Of a DNA stretch of 64,000 nt, positions 51,662 to 63,339 are shown one piece after another; position 1 is the first letter of the stretch, and every line of letters starts with the position of its first letter. The notes under the pieces are model-generated. The model worked only from the letters and a program-made list of their open reading frames with translations. It was not told where the DNA came from and made no database searches. The stretch is from Eriocheir sinensis (lineage: Eukaryota; Arthropoda; Malacostraca; Decapoda; Varunidae). Position numbers and translations under genes: made by a program. Location of the stretch: the NCBI RefSeq assembly GCF_024679095.1, contig NC_066553.1, positions 2,056,994 to 2,120,993 of the forward strand, given 5' to 3'.

Positions 51662-52243
51662 ACAAACTCTTGCTTGTGTCACTGTCAAAAAAGTTGTTCT
51701 GTTAACAAATAGTTGTGTCGCTGTGTGTGTGATGACCTAACCGTTGTGTTCCTCGAGTGTCTTGTTTGGATTGCTTTGTTGTTGTGCCTCAGCCTCCCTG
51801 ACTGTGTTGGTGGGACTTGCTTTCCCTCGGTGGCTCCAGAAGCTGTGTTCTTGTGAGTTGAAGAAAGGGTTTGCAAGACACTGCTGTCAAGTGTTTGTCT
51901 TTGCAAACCTGAAAACTGTTAATAATTTTTATAATGATGGCAAGTATGTAAGCTTTGATGAACAGCAAAAGGACCATCCTCTTGTGACTGTATGAGATGT
52001 TTGAATCTACAATTAACCAGAAAGCATCTTTTGTACTCCACTATAAGTATTTCCTGGCTGGAGAACAACACTTGAGTCTAGTCAAGCTTTTATTAATAGA
52101 TGACATTTTATTACATGTGTGCTCTTTTTCTACACTTTTATGTTGACATTGCTTTTAGCATCACCATTTTGTGCTGAATTTTGTTCAGTAAAATATTGTG
52201 AGCAGGGCAAGCAGCTTTTCCGGTGACTGGGAACACTGAAATC
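51662..52243. other. No gene recognised (51.7-52.2 kb)
   Basis: Unique-looking DNA; possibly promoter or 5' UTR if the exon at 52244 is real. Confidence 0.35.
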
Positions 52244-52289
52244 ATGCCGTGGTTTGGAAGTGTTCGGAGCCTTGCCGCCCTGCGAGGCG
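52244..52289 (+). CDS. Possible first coding exon of an unidentified gene
   Basis: ATG 52244 encodes MPWFGSVRSLAALRG and ends GGCG|GTGAGTTC. The basic/hydrophobic start could be a mitochondrial presequence. No following exon was located, so this is a weak call. Confidence 0.25.
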
Positions 52290-53700
52290 GTGAGTTCAGA
52301 AGAAACACTTCAGCTGTGTGATTACCTGAAAGTAAATCAAAACTCTATTCTTTTGAGTATTGGTGAAGTTTGTCAAAATTCTCTATGTAGTTTTTTGTAA
52401 GGATGCTGAAATTATTATTATTATTATTATTATTATTTTTTTCACTTTTCACTTGTGTCCTAGTTGCAATGTAATTTGAAAATTCAGATTTGATTTCAGT
52501 AGCTGATTTGATCATGTAAATCAGAAATGTTATATTTATCAGAACATTATAAACTGTTGAAAGTTTTAATGAGTCAGTACAAAGTTTAGGAATTTAAGAA
52601 TAGATTAATGGAAAGGTTTGAATTTTTTATTATTTCACCAGTTTTCTCAATCAGCTGAGGCCGTGCCCGAGCCTGATACACAAGTGCCAGTTTTTAATAT
52701 TGCCATAAATCATGCTTAGAACTCCATAATGTTTGATGAGCAATGGTGCTTGGAGTATGTTACACAAATACCATCTTGTGAGACTGCCAGAACTTGCTGA
52801 GCAAAATTACCATTTGAGCATCATGCTCCTTTCCCTTTTAATATGCAGGTTGAGCACACTTTGGACAAAAGATCCCATTTGTTTTTATGCCTTTCCAACC
52901 TTATAGTCCATGGTGTTCAATCACATCCACCACCACTGTAGGAATGATAGCATGGGATAGCATTATCATTTAGGTGGTTGGCACTTGTGTATCATGCTCC
53001 GTGAAGGGCCTTAGTTGATCTTAGAAAATTTTAGTGGAAGGAGTTTGTGAAGTTTTAGAACTCCTTGGAGGTCAGATTCATTGAGAGGTAGAAGTGGACT
53101 CTCATCTGTGCTTTCCATTTTAATATCAGTTTTGACATTATTAAAATAGGAATTGTCAGTTTAATTATGTTCACATTCTGACCTCGTTGGTACAAGGGAT
53201 ACAAACCTTCTTGGAGCACAGCTTCCACAATAGACGAATTGACCGTTACCCAAATGTGTTTCTTGTTAAGGTGTTCTTTAATGTTCATGAGATGTTTTCA
53301 AAATTACACGGTGTCAAAAAGTTGTTTGTTAAAACATGTTGATGATCAGCTTCTGAATTGTAAGCATGATTTCTGATGTCTATTTTGTGCTGATAAATTT
53401 GCATAAAAAAAAGCTGAGGGTGTTCTATCCTATGACAGTGTGCTGTTATGCCTGTTTATCCTCCATGGAAATTTAAACCACTGTTCCTACATTTTGACAC
53501 TAGATACACTTCAGGGTAGATATACTGTCCCTGTTACACACCTGAGGGTAGTATGGTGTGGGTTCAGGCAGGGAGAGGGAGGTGTGTGCGCAGCAGTGTT
53601 GGGGGTGGAGGAAATTAAGGGAGCTCTGGGTCATACTATTCAACATTTCAGCTCACAATATACTCACTATAATTTATTCATGTGTGGAATTCATGGTGGA
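52290..53700. other. No gene recognised (52.3-53.7 kb)
   Basis: AT-rich DNA with an (ATT)n tract at 52412-52436. No convincing exon. Confidence 0.45.
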
Positions 53701-53704
53701 TAAC

Positions 53705-53965
53705 AGCTAGTAGTGATGGTGGTGGTGATGGTGATTGCATTGTGGAGGAGGATGTGGTGATTGTGATGGTGAGCGGACCGTGGAGATTGTTTTGGTTGGT
53801 GGTTGGTGAGGATATATGAGGAAGTATTGGTGGTGGTGATGGTGTCTGCGTTGTGGTGGTGATGGTGAGTGCACGATGAAGATTATAGTGGTGGTGGTGG
53901 TGGTAATGAGGATGGGTGATGTTGAAGGCATTTGATTGGGTGGTGTTGATGGTGGTGATGGTGAT
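53705..53965. repeat. (GGTGGTGAT)n-like satellite
   Basis: Irregular GGT/GAT triplet arrays interspersed with GTGCACGATGAAGATT-like spacers. Confidence 0.85.
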
Positions 53966-54589
53966 GTTGTGGTGAGCTTAGTGTGTCCTTACTTGTTTAT
54001 TTTACTACTACTATGTGAAACTACGTATGCAAATTTTTAAAGACTTGCCCAATCTACTTATAACTAAATTTAACTCTACTCCCATTTATTAGCTCAGAGA
54101 CAAGACTTAAAACAACCTCTGGGTCTATTATTCCCCATTATTAATAGTTTTACGAATTCAAAAACTGAATACAAGCTGAAAAAATACTCGGAATGTTAAC
54201 AATGATGATGATAACTTACTCACCAAAGAAAGAAAAAAAAGAGAAAGAAAAACGAAGCCAGTGTCGGGTGTTCGAGAAATGATTCACGTCTCGTCTGGAA
54301 GCGAACTCGGTCATGTATAATTCCGAACCGATACATCAATCATGCTTCCGAAGACCCGAAGCCGTAAATTTTTAATCGCGTCACCCACGTCGATACAGTT
54401 CATCCATCACAGCGGCCGCGGAAGATGATGATGTATTAGATGACAGCTCGAGGAGGAAGGAGACAGCGTAGTTAATAGTAGTAGTAATGGTTCGGTCCCT
54501 GCGGTGTGACGTCACGTGGTTCTCCTCCCCAACCCCTCCCCACCCACCTACCCCCTTTTTTTAACAGTATACCTTCTCCTTTGTTGTTT

Positions 54590-54920
54590 ACTTGCAACAA
54601 TAAACTATCAATCAATCAATCAATAGTAAGCTCAAGGCCAAAACATAAAAAAAGATTGCTTGCACTTCAGCTATAAAAAAAAGTAGAAGAATTATAAAAG
54701 AAAGTAGTTAAGAGTAGCCAGAAAGGAGGTCAATTACAGATGTCATGATATAGTTGTTCTTTTTTAAACGTTTCCACCTTCTTGGACAGTATAATAAGCT
54801 CAAGGCTAAAACATAAAAAAAAAAAGATTGCTGGCACTTCATCTATAAGAGAAAGTGGAAGAATTATAAAAGAAAGTAGAGATCAGGTGTCATGATAGTT
54901 CTTTTTTTTAGACGTTTCCA
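54590..54920. repeat. About 180-bp direct duplication
   Basis: AGCTCAAGGCCAAAACATAA, GATTGCTTGCACTTC and GAAGAATTATAAAAGAAAGT recur at about 54629 and 54790. Confidence 0.8.
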
Positions 54921-54943
54921 TCTCACACATCAACTATTACCAA

Positions 54944-55090
54944 AGACCTCAAAGGAGATTAATCGGGTTTTAATGAGTGTTTTATAGGTCCGCAGTACAG
55001 AAGAATGGTCAAACTCCCACCATGGGCTCATAAAACTAACCACGAAAAGTCCCACAATGCCTACGAAAGCCTTGTCAATTAAAACTGTGC
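54944..55090. repeat. Dispersed repeat family R, copy 2
   Basis: Matches 12838-12990 (TAATGAGTGTTT, GGTCAAACTCCCACC, TACGAAAGCCTTGTCAA). Confidence 0.65.
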
Positions 55091-55252
55091 TTGGACGCTG
55101 GAAGGTATAGGAATTATAATATGCCCCGCAGTGAGATTCGTATTAGTAAACGTTTCAAGGTCTTGTTACTTACGTTTTTGGAGGCCACATGGATACCTAC
55201 GTCGGATTACAATGATTTTTTTCCCCGTTCATGGCGCAGAAGCCTTCCAAAA

Positions 55253-55570
55253 CTTGTCTTCCAAATATGTCGAGGCCGGTCTGGCGTTGGCTCTCGTGGG
55301 TCCTCGAGTCACCACCACCACCATAACCATGAAAACACCAACACAAACACCAACAATAACTGACCACCACCACCACCACCACCTTCTCTCGCTCTCTCCT
55401 TCCATCACCACACCACAACAAGCCTGATATAGATCTCCTCCCCTCTGCTTTGCCACACAGTCCCAGCACCTGTCTCTTCCTCTCATATGTAAGCTTTAGG
55501 TAACACACGAGAGGAAAAAAGAGGTATTGGGACTGTGTGGCAGAGCAGAGGGGAGAAATGGACTCGACAA
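55253..55570. mobile_element. Palindromic element P, copy 1, with internal (CCA)n expansion
   Basis: CTTCCAAATATGTCGAGGCC and GGTCTGGCG, then a (CCA)n block (55311-55385), then CCCCTCTGCTTTGCCACACA and its inverse TGTGTGGCAGAGCAGAGGGG. Same family as 63340-63530. Confidence 0.75.
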
Positions 55571-56024
55571 TTTGGTTTCACAATCGGGTAAAAAAAATCA
55601 CTCATGAAAACCCACTACTTCCGCGAGAGCCTCTTTAAGATAGACCACAATTTCGAAGAGTTTTGTTAATATATGGGCCTCAGTGAAGCTTCGAAGGCGT
55701 TGCTCGTGTGATGGACGCTCCCTGCAACAAACTTTGGCATTTGGAGTGATGAATGTAACTTAGAAATGAGGCCGCGCAAGATTTATAAGTGGCCTTTGTA
55801 CAACTCACCTACGATTCCTTTCAGTTTGGTAACCTATTTATATCTCGCCGCGCATGATATATTAATTGCCTTTGTATTAAGCTACGCCTTTTTTTCTTTC
55901 ATAGTTCAGTATTTCGCCCGCCAGATGTTCCTCCGCTCAAGAGACCCGCTTGCATTTCTTATGACTTGTTTTCTTACGTTCATTTCACCTTTAATGTCAG
56001 TTTTATATTCTCGTCGTTTGGGGA

Positions 56025-56092
56025 GGTGGTGGCTGAGTGGGTAGCGTGCGGGTGCAGCGTCCAGGAGAGCGCAGGTTCGCCATCACCACCCA
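56025..56092 (+). mobile_element. tRNA-like SINE head (second family)
   Basis: GGTGGTGGCTGAGTGGGTAG resembles a tRNA 5' half with A box. GCGCAGGTTCGCCATCACC resembles a T arm with an internal deletion; GGTGGTG can pair with CACCACC. A defective tRNA-Ala-like sequence, so SINE rather than functional tRNA. Confidence 0.5.
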
Positions 56093-56159
56093 AGAGACCC
56101 GTAACAGAGGCAGCCCCTCCACAATGACAGTATATAATTATGTGTATGAATCAGTAAAT

Positions 56160-56520
56160 ATATTAAAAGAAAGTAACCATGCAGATATAGAACAGAGGAG
56201 AATGGAGGAATGAAGAAGTAGAGGAGAAGGATATAGGAGCATGGATAAAGGGGAAAAAAAGAGGAGAATGGAGGAGGAGGAAGAGGAATAGAGAAATAGA
56301 GAGGGAAAAGGAGGAGGAAAAGCATGGATATTGGGGAGTAGCGGAGAATGAGGAGCATGAATAAATAAATAAATAAAGAATGGAGGAGGAGAAAGAGGAA
56401 TAAAGAAATAGAAGAGGAAGAGGAGGATGAAGAGCATGAATAAGGGGGAAAAAGAGGAGAATTGAGGAAGAGGAATAAATAAATAGAGAGGTAAGAGGAG
56501 AATGAAAAGCCTAGACAAGA
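56160..56520. repeat. Purine-rich (GAGGAA)n-like tract
   Basis: GGAGAATGGAGGAGGAGGAA, AGAGGAATAGAGAAATAGAG and similar degenerate repeats. Confidence 0.8.
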
Positions 56521-56827
56521 GAAAATAACGAAAATAAACCAGAAAACCCCAAAAATGAGACCCGTTGCAAAGACAGAATCCCCGCAATGTCAGTCTTCAA
56601 TGAGTCGGTGTGTCGAGACGTGTGTTTTTCGCGGGAAGGACATTTTTTTTGCCTGTCATTTCACGAGGCTTCCACGTACACCCAAGGACCGACTCTCTGC
56701 AGCTACATGAGGCGAGTGAGTACCAGTGAGGAGGATAAAGACGTTTCCACAACACTCATATATTGGTATTTGAGGTGTTATGTGTAAGGCATGGCAGGTT
56801 TGAGTAAGGAGTAGGAGAGGGAGGGAC

Positions 56828-57150
56828 ATGGTAATTTTGCTTCGTCACTTAGTTTGCCATTTCCACCTTCTTATCGTGGTCAGGGAACGAATATTCAAGC
56901 CTCTGAACTATTATGGAAATGTAGAAATGGATATGAACGTTTGGAAGTTGGTAAGGGCATGGTAATTCTGCTTGGTCACCTTATACTGCCATTTCCACCT
57001 TCGTATCGTGGTCAGGGAACGGATATTCAAGCCTCTGAACTATTATGGAAATGTAGAAATGGGTATGAACGTTTTAAAGCTATGAAACGAATATTGGGTT
57101 GGAAGTTGTATATTGCCATTTTCGTCTCCGTATCGTGTAGCTTATGGACA
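56828..57150. repeat. About 133-bp tandem duplication
   Basis: TGCCATTTCCACCTTCTTAT, CGTGGTCAGGGAACG and TGAACTATTATGGAAATGTA occur twice with a partial third copy. Confidence 0.85.
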
Positions 57151-57159
57151 TTCTGATGC

Positions 57160-58430
57160 TACATAGAAAGTTACTTGGGCATAATCTAAAATCAGTTCAG
57201 TATGGTGGGTATTAGTCTATAGGAGCGGATTCCTATGGTAGGGTATGTGCCCCCCCATAGCCATGCCACTGCCTTGGTTGGGTTTTGAATGTGTGGGTGT
57301 TTCCATGAACTCTCTAGGTTTTGAATCACTAAGTCTGCAAAGAAGAAAAAGTATCCATGTTTTTATAGTCCCTTAGAGAATGGTGTGTGTGGGTAGCCAA
57401 CTTGTTAGCTTTCTTGCATATTTGCCTTTTTTTGTAGTAATAGAATAGGTTAAAGGCAACACTCAAAGCAAAAAAGCCCACTAATGCAGTTAATTGTTGG
57501 TCCATCCATTTTATTATTGAAGAACTTTTATATGCTTACTTAATCGACGTATGATGCGTTCTGACGTCATGTTGTAATCTATAAGGGTTATGAATCCCAC
57601 TATGCAAGTCAATTTCTTATGAATAATTTATGATTGAAAAGAAATGTTGGGTGCGTATTATCATCAAATTGCTTGGTACTTATTTACACTAAGCTCATTG
57701 AGGCGGCCATTAAGATGATATATAGAGGCTCTTTTAATAAGCTTTTAAGAGTGTTTAGATACTGTTTTTGTTTGCTAGAAAAAATATTGGTTCAGTTATT
57801 TGTCTTATTTTCATTTATATAATTAGAATTGCAGCCTGGCAAGTATATTTTTGTATGCGAGAATTTTTTTTTTTCAATATTGGTACATTTTTTTGTCTAC
57901 TTTTCACTTATATAATTAGAATTGCATCACATCATGGCAATTATGTTTTTGTATTCTAGAAAAAAATGTTGGTATATCACACACAGCTAGCTATAGTCTA
58001 TGATCCCAACTTTACCTAATACATTTTGTTTTGTTGTTTTCTCATTACTTTATAATTAGAATTTCATCATGGTTGATATTATGATCTTTTACTCTCCCTA
58101 CATTGTTAGTTTCTCGGTCTTTCTTTCTTTCTTTTTCTTTCTTCTTTTCTTCTCTAATTTTGTCACATCATGGTTAATTTTGTGGTCTCGCTTTATGATA
58201 AGTTTAATGATTTTTTTTTTCTGTTCTTTTCATCTATAATTCTATTTCATTGTAGTTAATATCGAGATGTTATTGTTATTTTCTTATTCTTCATAGTTAG
58301 TTTCCAGGTCTTTCTTTCCTTTTCTTTCTCCTTTTCATCTGTAAATTTGTGTTCATGGTTAATATTGTGGTTTTATTTTTGTCATCCACTTATTCTTTAT
58401 TTTTCCATTTATTTTTTTTTTATTTATTTA
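57160..58430. other. No gene recognised (57.2-58.4 kb)
   Basis: T-rich DNA with degenerate TATAATTAGAATTGCAT-type repeats. Confidence 0.5.
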
Positions 58431-58435
58431 TTTTT

Positions 58436-58555
58436 ATTTTTACGTGTACACCTATAGTGCTGGTAGGGTTTTCTTGAGGGGCCTACATGGTAGTCAGCCC
58501 CAGCCCATCATGGCACAGGCAGATGTTTATAGTGGCGCCATCTTCTCTTGTTGTT
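58436..58555. repeat. Dispersed repeat family Q, copy 1 (partial)
   Basis: CCTATAGTGCTGGTAGGGTT, GAGGGGCCTACATGGTAGTC, TTTATAGTGGCGCCATCTTC. Matches the longer copy at 60778-60975. Confidence 0.75.
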
Positions 58556-58994
58556 AGTGTCATGTTCTTTATTTTGTTCTTTCATCTATAATTCAATCTC
58601 TCTTCTGTTATTCTCTTGCTCTTCATGACAAATATCCTGGGTTTCTAAAATATCCATTGTCCTGCTAATATTTTTTGTAACTTTTAAATTTTGTCATAGT
58701 CAGTTTCCCTCAAGTTAATTTTCTACTGCTATTGTATTTCGAGGTAGTTTATTTTTCCAGGTCTCTTCTCTTTGTCGCATTCTGCAGCTCCAGTTATTAC
58801 TTTATGGTCTTTTAAAATGCAACCTGCTATAAAGTTTGGCATTTGGTATGAGAAACGAGAAATGCGACTGTGAGAAATGAATGTTTGCATGACTTACGAC
58901 TGGCCTTTGTACAAGCTTGCGATTCTTTTCAGAGTTTGATAACCTAATTCTGTCGTGGTTGCTGGTTGCTTTTTTGTCACGTTCTGCATCTCCA

Positions 58995-59440
58995 TTTATG
59001 AGAAAACAAGGATAACAAATGGATAGGAGAAAACAGAGTAACAAATTTATAAAAGAAAACATGGATAACAAATGGATAAAATAAAACAAGGCTAACAAAT
59101 GGATATGAGAAAACAGAGTAACAAATTTATAAAAGAAAACATGGATAACAAATGGATAAGATAAAACAAGGCTAACAAATGGATATGAGAAAACAGAGTA
59201 ACAAATTTATAAAAGAAAACATGGATAACAAATGGATAAGATAAAGCAAGGATAACAAATGGATATGAGAAAACAGAGTAACAAATTTATAAAAGAAAAC
59301 ATGGATAACAAATGGATAAGAGAAAACAAGGATAACAAATGGATATGAGATAAAAGAGTAACAAATTTATAAAAGAAAACATGGATAACAAATGGATAGG
59401 AGAAACCAAGGATAACAAATGGATAGGAAAATAAAATAAG
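58995..59440. repeat. 80-bp tandem repeat, about five units
   Basis: AAACAGAGTAACAAATTTAT, AAAAGAAAACATGGATAACA and AATGGATAAGATAAAACAAG at 80-bp spacing. Confidence 0.92.
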
Positions 59441-59825
59441 GCCATGCAGGGGTAAGGAATGGATAGGAGACACAAAAGGGTAGAATGGATAGAAGAAAAC
59501 AAGGGCAAGAATTAGATTGGAGAAGAAAATAAGGGCATGCATGGGTAAGGAATGGACAGGGGAGGAAAATAAGAACTTCAAAGAGTAATTAAGAAAACTA
59601 GGGAAAAGGGTGATAGAAAAGAATCCTCAGTACACTGTAGCCACTCAGTTTATCAGTGGTTAGTCTCCAAGTCTTTCTCTCTCTCAGTATGTTTTACTAT
59701 GATTAATTTTCTTCTTGTTTTTCTTTGATCCTCCACCTCACTCCATTGTTTCCACCTTCACAGTTCTCCATGATGGGTTAGACCAATACCAAAGACTTAA
59801 AAAAATTCCTTGTGGAGTATGGTAT

Positions 59826-60060
59826 GGTAGCAGCGACGGGCCAAATTTGCGGCTTTACCGTGTACCAGCGACGGGCCAAATTTCTGCCATGATATAAACC
59901 TCCCAAAATAGATGATGCATAAGCTGATCACGCATGCGTTGATGTATATTATGAAATGGTTTGCGTGAGTGATGATTCTTTCTCATTATTTTACTTAGAG
60001 GGGCCTTTAACCTAACCTAACCTAACCTAAGTAACATGACCCCCGCAGCTACCGGGTTAA
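59826..60060 (-). mobile_element. TTAA-flanked satellite-bearing MITE, copy 10, with a telomere-like insertion
   Basis: GGTAGCAGCGACGGGCC at the left (its TTAA lost), two satellite units, body, GCTACCGGGTTAA at the right. At 60007-60030 the expected ATTAAGAAACATG is replaced by TTAA(CCTAA)4GTAACATG. Confidence 0.88.
60009..60030 (-). repeat. Interstitial (TTAGG)4 telomere-like tract
   Basis: Four perfect CCTAA units, the complement of the arthropod telomeric repeat TTAGG, inside a MITE copy whose other nine copies lack it. Confidence 0.85.
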
Positions 60061-60064
60061 GTTG

Positions 60065-60315
60065 AGAAATTCGAGGAAGCTATACAGGAATTCTCATGTG
60101 TATATACTCTTGCATCGAAAACCTAACCATTATGGATTGTATGATATTGTATACGACTTTCACAGTTCGCCATGATGGGTTAGACCAATACCAAAGACTT
60201 CAAAAAATTCCTTGTGTAGTATTTTGTGTTCATGTTTAAGTTTAGAAATTCGAGGAAGCTATACAGGAATTCTGATGTGTATATACTCTTGCATCGAAAA
60301 CCTAACCATTATTGG
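60065..60315. repeat. About 180-bp direct duplication
   Basis: GAAATTCGAGGAAGCTATAC, AGGAATTCTCATGTGTATAT and TTGCATCGAAAACCTAACC occur at 60065 and 60245; TTCGCCATGATGGGTTAGAC pairs with 59765. Confidence 0.85.
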
Positions 60316-60394
60316 GTGTATGAGGTTGATTGGTTCGGGTTAGTTTGGTTCGGGCTAGTGCAAAGACGCTGTGTTGGACTATGGAATCGACTCT

Positions 60395-61460
60395 TCAGAC
60401 ACCATTCACCCAGCACCATTACGAGGGCGTGGAACTGATTTGAACTGGATCCCACAACACGAGCCAGCAATTTCAATAATGACGACGGTGTAAATACGAG
60501 TAACAGCCATCAATCATCTTTTGGTATACATCCAGACACCATTCACTTGGCAACGTTAGGTACGAGGGCTTGGAACTGATTTGAACTGGATCCCATAAAA
60601 CGAACCAGCGATTTCAGTAATGACTTGAAGATGGTAGTAAATAACGCCAGACATCATTCATTCACTCGGCAACCTTACGAGCTAGGGCGTGGAACTGATT
60701 CGAGCCGCTTTTCACTTGAATTGACGATTTTATTAATAACTTGACAATGTTATGTATCAACCATCATTTTTTTTCACGTCTATGCCTATAGCGCCGGTAG
60801 GCTTGCTTGAGGGGCCTGGATGGTATTCGGCCCCAACCCGTCATGGCGCAGGCAAGTGTTTATAGTGGCGCCATCTTCTCTTGGCTCATGCTGCCCCCCG
60901 GAACTCCTGGATTCACTTGGACGGTTTCCTCTAGAGTCCGGATTGATGGGTGGTCTTCAGGACAGCATGTGGGTAGTTTTAACTGGTGCCCACACAACGA
61001 ATTAACGATTTTATTAATAACTTGATAGTGGTAATAGTATGTAACAACCTTCCATGTTATTTTGGTTCATAATATAGACACACCATTCACTCGACACTGT
61101 TGCTAGGGCGTTGGACGGATTCGAACTGGTGCCCACAAGACGAACTAACGATTTTATTAATAACTTGATTGTGGTAATAGTATGTAACAACCTTCAGTGC
61201 TCTTTTAGTTCATAATATAAACACATCATTCACTCGACACTGTTACTAGGGCGTTGGACGGATCCGAACTGGTGCCCACAAGACGAACTAACGATTTTAT
61301 TAATAATTTGACAGTGGTAATAAATAGCATGTAACAATCTTCAATACACTCTTTTACTTCATATAAACACACTTTCCACCAGACCAGCAGTGTTACGAGG
61401 GCGTTGGACTGCTTCGAACTGGTTTCCTACAAAGCGAACCACCGATTTCACCTTGTGCCA
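60395..61460. repeat. Degenerate tandem repeat, about 120-140 bp, about seven units
   Basis: GACACCATTCACTCG, TACGAGGGCGTGGAACTGAT, TCGAACTGGTGCCCAC and GATTTTATTAATAACTTGA recur. Interrupted by dispersed repeat Q at 60778-60975. Confidence 0.85.
60778..60975. repeat. Dispersed repeat family Q, copy 2
   Basis: CCTATAGCGCCGGTAGGCTT, GAGGGGCCTGGATGGTATTC, TTTATAGTGGCGCCATCTTC, GGTTTCCTCTAGAGTCCGG. Inserted in the tandem block. Likely a retroelement tail; class not determined. Confidence 0.7.
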
Positions 61461-61499
61461 ATGTTAGCCATGCTGAGGACGAACGAGTCTCTATGAATA

Positions 61500-62515
61500 G
61501 CCCTAGCCAGCATGAAAGGCTATATAAATTCCGCATCGCCAAGGCTGCATCACCAGGGCGGGATATTATAATTTATGTATGCCTTAGAATAGAATGGAAG
61601 CGTCGTTAAAGGAGAAAATTGGAACGCGAACCAGATTTGAACGGTAACTTATCCATCTTTATGTATGCATAAGATAGTAGAATGCAAGCAATGTTAAAGA
61701 AAGAAGAAAACTGGATCATGAAGTGGATTTTTACGGAGGACTCGTATATCTAGTACCAATCTGCCCACTTATATATCATGTGTGTAAGTTCTTATGTACG
61801 GTACACATCTATTATGTATCCGTTGGAATGAAAGCGATGTTAAAGGAAAGGAAAACTGGATCCCGTCCCAGGTTTGAAGGGGAGACTCATATATCTACCT
61901 ATCTATCTATTTATCTATATGTATGTAAGTGTTTGTGGAAAAAATTGGGCGGCTTTTCCGATACCCTACGCCCCTGTCCACCCAGCAGTGATTGGGTACC
62001 AGGTATTAATCAGGGGTTGTGTCCCGTCTCCTGTGATCTGTTCCCTTCTTTATTTCCTTCCCCTTCTGTCTCTCCGGCATATGACCACAGATGTTGCGCC
62101 GACTAAACGAAACTTTTTATTTATCCATGTAAGTGTTTGTGTACGTTAGAGTGAATGCTGCGTTATGATAAGGAAAGGAAAACGGTATCATGCCCTAGAT
62201 CTGAAAGGGGGACTCGTATATCTATTAACTCAGCTATCTTTAAGTATGCAAGTGTTCATGTAAATCTTTTTATTATGCATAAGCTGGAATGAAAGCGGCG
62301 TTATGATAAGGAAAGGAAAACGGTATCATGCCCTAGATCTGAAAGGGGGACTCGTATATCTATTTACCCACTCATATATCTTTAAGTATGTAAGTGTTTA
62401 TGTAAATCTATTTATTATGCATACGCTAGAATGAAAGCGACGTTATTAAAGGAAAAGAAAACTGGAACATGCCCCAGTTTTGGAAGGGAGACTCATATAT
62501 ACCTATTAATCTACT
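61500..62515. repeat. Degenerate tandem repeat, about 110-150 bp, about seven units
   Basis: GAATGAAAGCGGCGTTA, GGAAAGGAAAACGGTATCAT and GAAAGGGGGACTCGTATATC recur. Split by SINE copy 3. Confidence 0.85.
61938..62126 (+). mobile_element. tRNA-Val-derived SINE, copy 3 (5'-truncated)
   Basis: Lacks the tRNA head but retains the body (CCGATACCCTACGCCCCTGT ... GCGCCGACTAAACGAAAC). Flanked by ATGTAAGTGTTTGTG at 61923-61937 and 62127-62141, a 15-bp target duplication. Confidence 0.9.
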
Positions 62516-62529
62516 TACCTGACTAGACT

Positions 62530-62592
62530 ATTTTTTTTTATTATTGTTTCCTTTTTTGTGGCCTTGAGCTGTCTCCTTTGTTGTAAAAAAAA
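62530..62592 (+). mobile_element. LINE-tail/SINE-like element, 3' fragment
   Basis: TTATTGTTTCCTTTTTTGTG, GCCTTGAGCTGTCTCC, TTTGTTGTAAAAAAAA. Confidence 0.7.
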
Positions 62593-62833
62593 GAGTGTCT
62601 GTCGATCTATCTATCTATTAATCTATCTTTATTGCCTTAGAACCCCTTTTCTCGGTAGGATGGGTAATGTAGCATCTCAAACCACGAGTTGCTGTGCCCA
62701 CATTGCCTAATAATTTGCCTGACTATTGCCAACTTTCCAACGATTTGTAAGTTTACCATTTATCGTTGTTTTGGTCTTTAATTTCTCGATGCTCATGTTA
62801 TTACTGTTGTCATCGCAAAAGAATAAAAGTTAC

Positions 62834-62873
<40 letters not shown>

Positions 62874-63339
62874 GGTGGTATAGCGAATCATTGCCGCCCT
62901 TCACCGCTGCCCTCTTCGCTTGCCTCATATACCCTGACCCTATTGACGAGGAATGCACCCCCCCTGCCCCCATCCCAACTCCTACCCCCTTGTAAGTGCC
63001 TGCCTGCCTGCCTGACTAGGGGAACGATCAGACAATCAAGCCATCAATAAACCAGTCAATTAGATCATCAGACCCTCTCTACCTGAACTCGTATATAGCT
63101 GGGTCTTGGGGGTCGAAGGGGGACGTAACGCATAGCAAATATCACTTTTATTCCTTTGCTTAGCGTGTTCGTTGGTATTGGTAAGGTAAGGACAGGCATT
63201 GTACTGATGTAACGTGAGTAAATGATGTGAGAACACGCAATGACGGATATTCGATGGAAAGAAAGGGTTTACGGAGAGTGGTGGACGAGTGGAACAAACA
63301 GGATTGGAACCTTTATTAAACGGAGACTATAGTTTTGGC
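62593..63339. other. No gene recognised (62.6-63.3 kb)
   Basis: Contains an (AGT)n/(GGT)n microsatellite at 62835-62880. No coding signal. Confidence 0.5.

Noticed and set aside
58990..59581. Minus-strand frames coding hydrophobic repeats (FLLSICYPC)
   Set aside because: They come from the 80-bp AT-rich tandem repeat, with no signal of selection visible.
60009..60030. A chromosome end
   Set aside because: Only four TTAGG units, embedded in a MITE with unique sequence on both sides.
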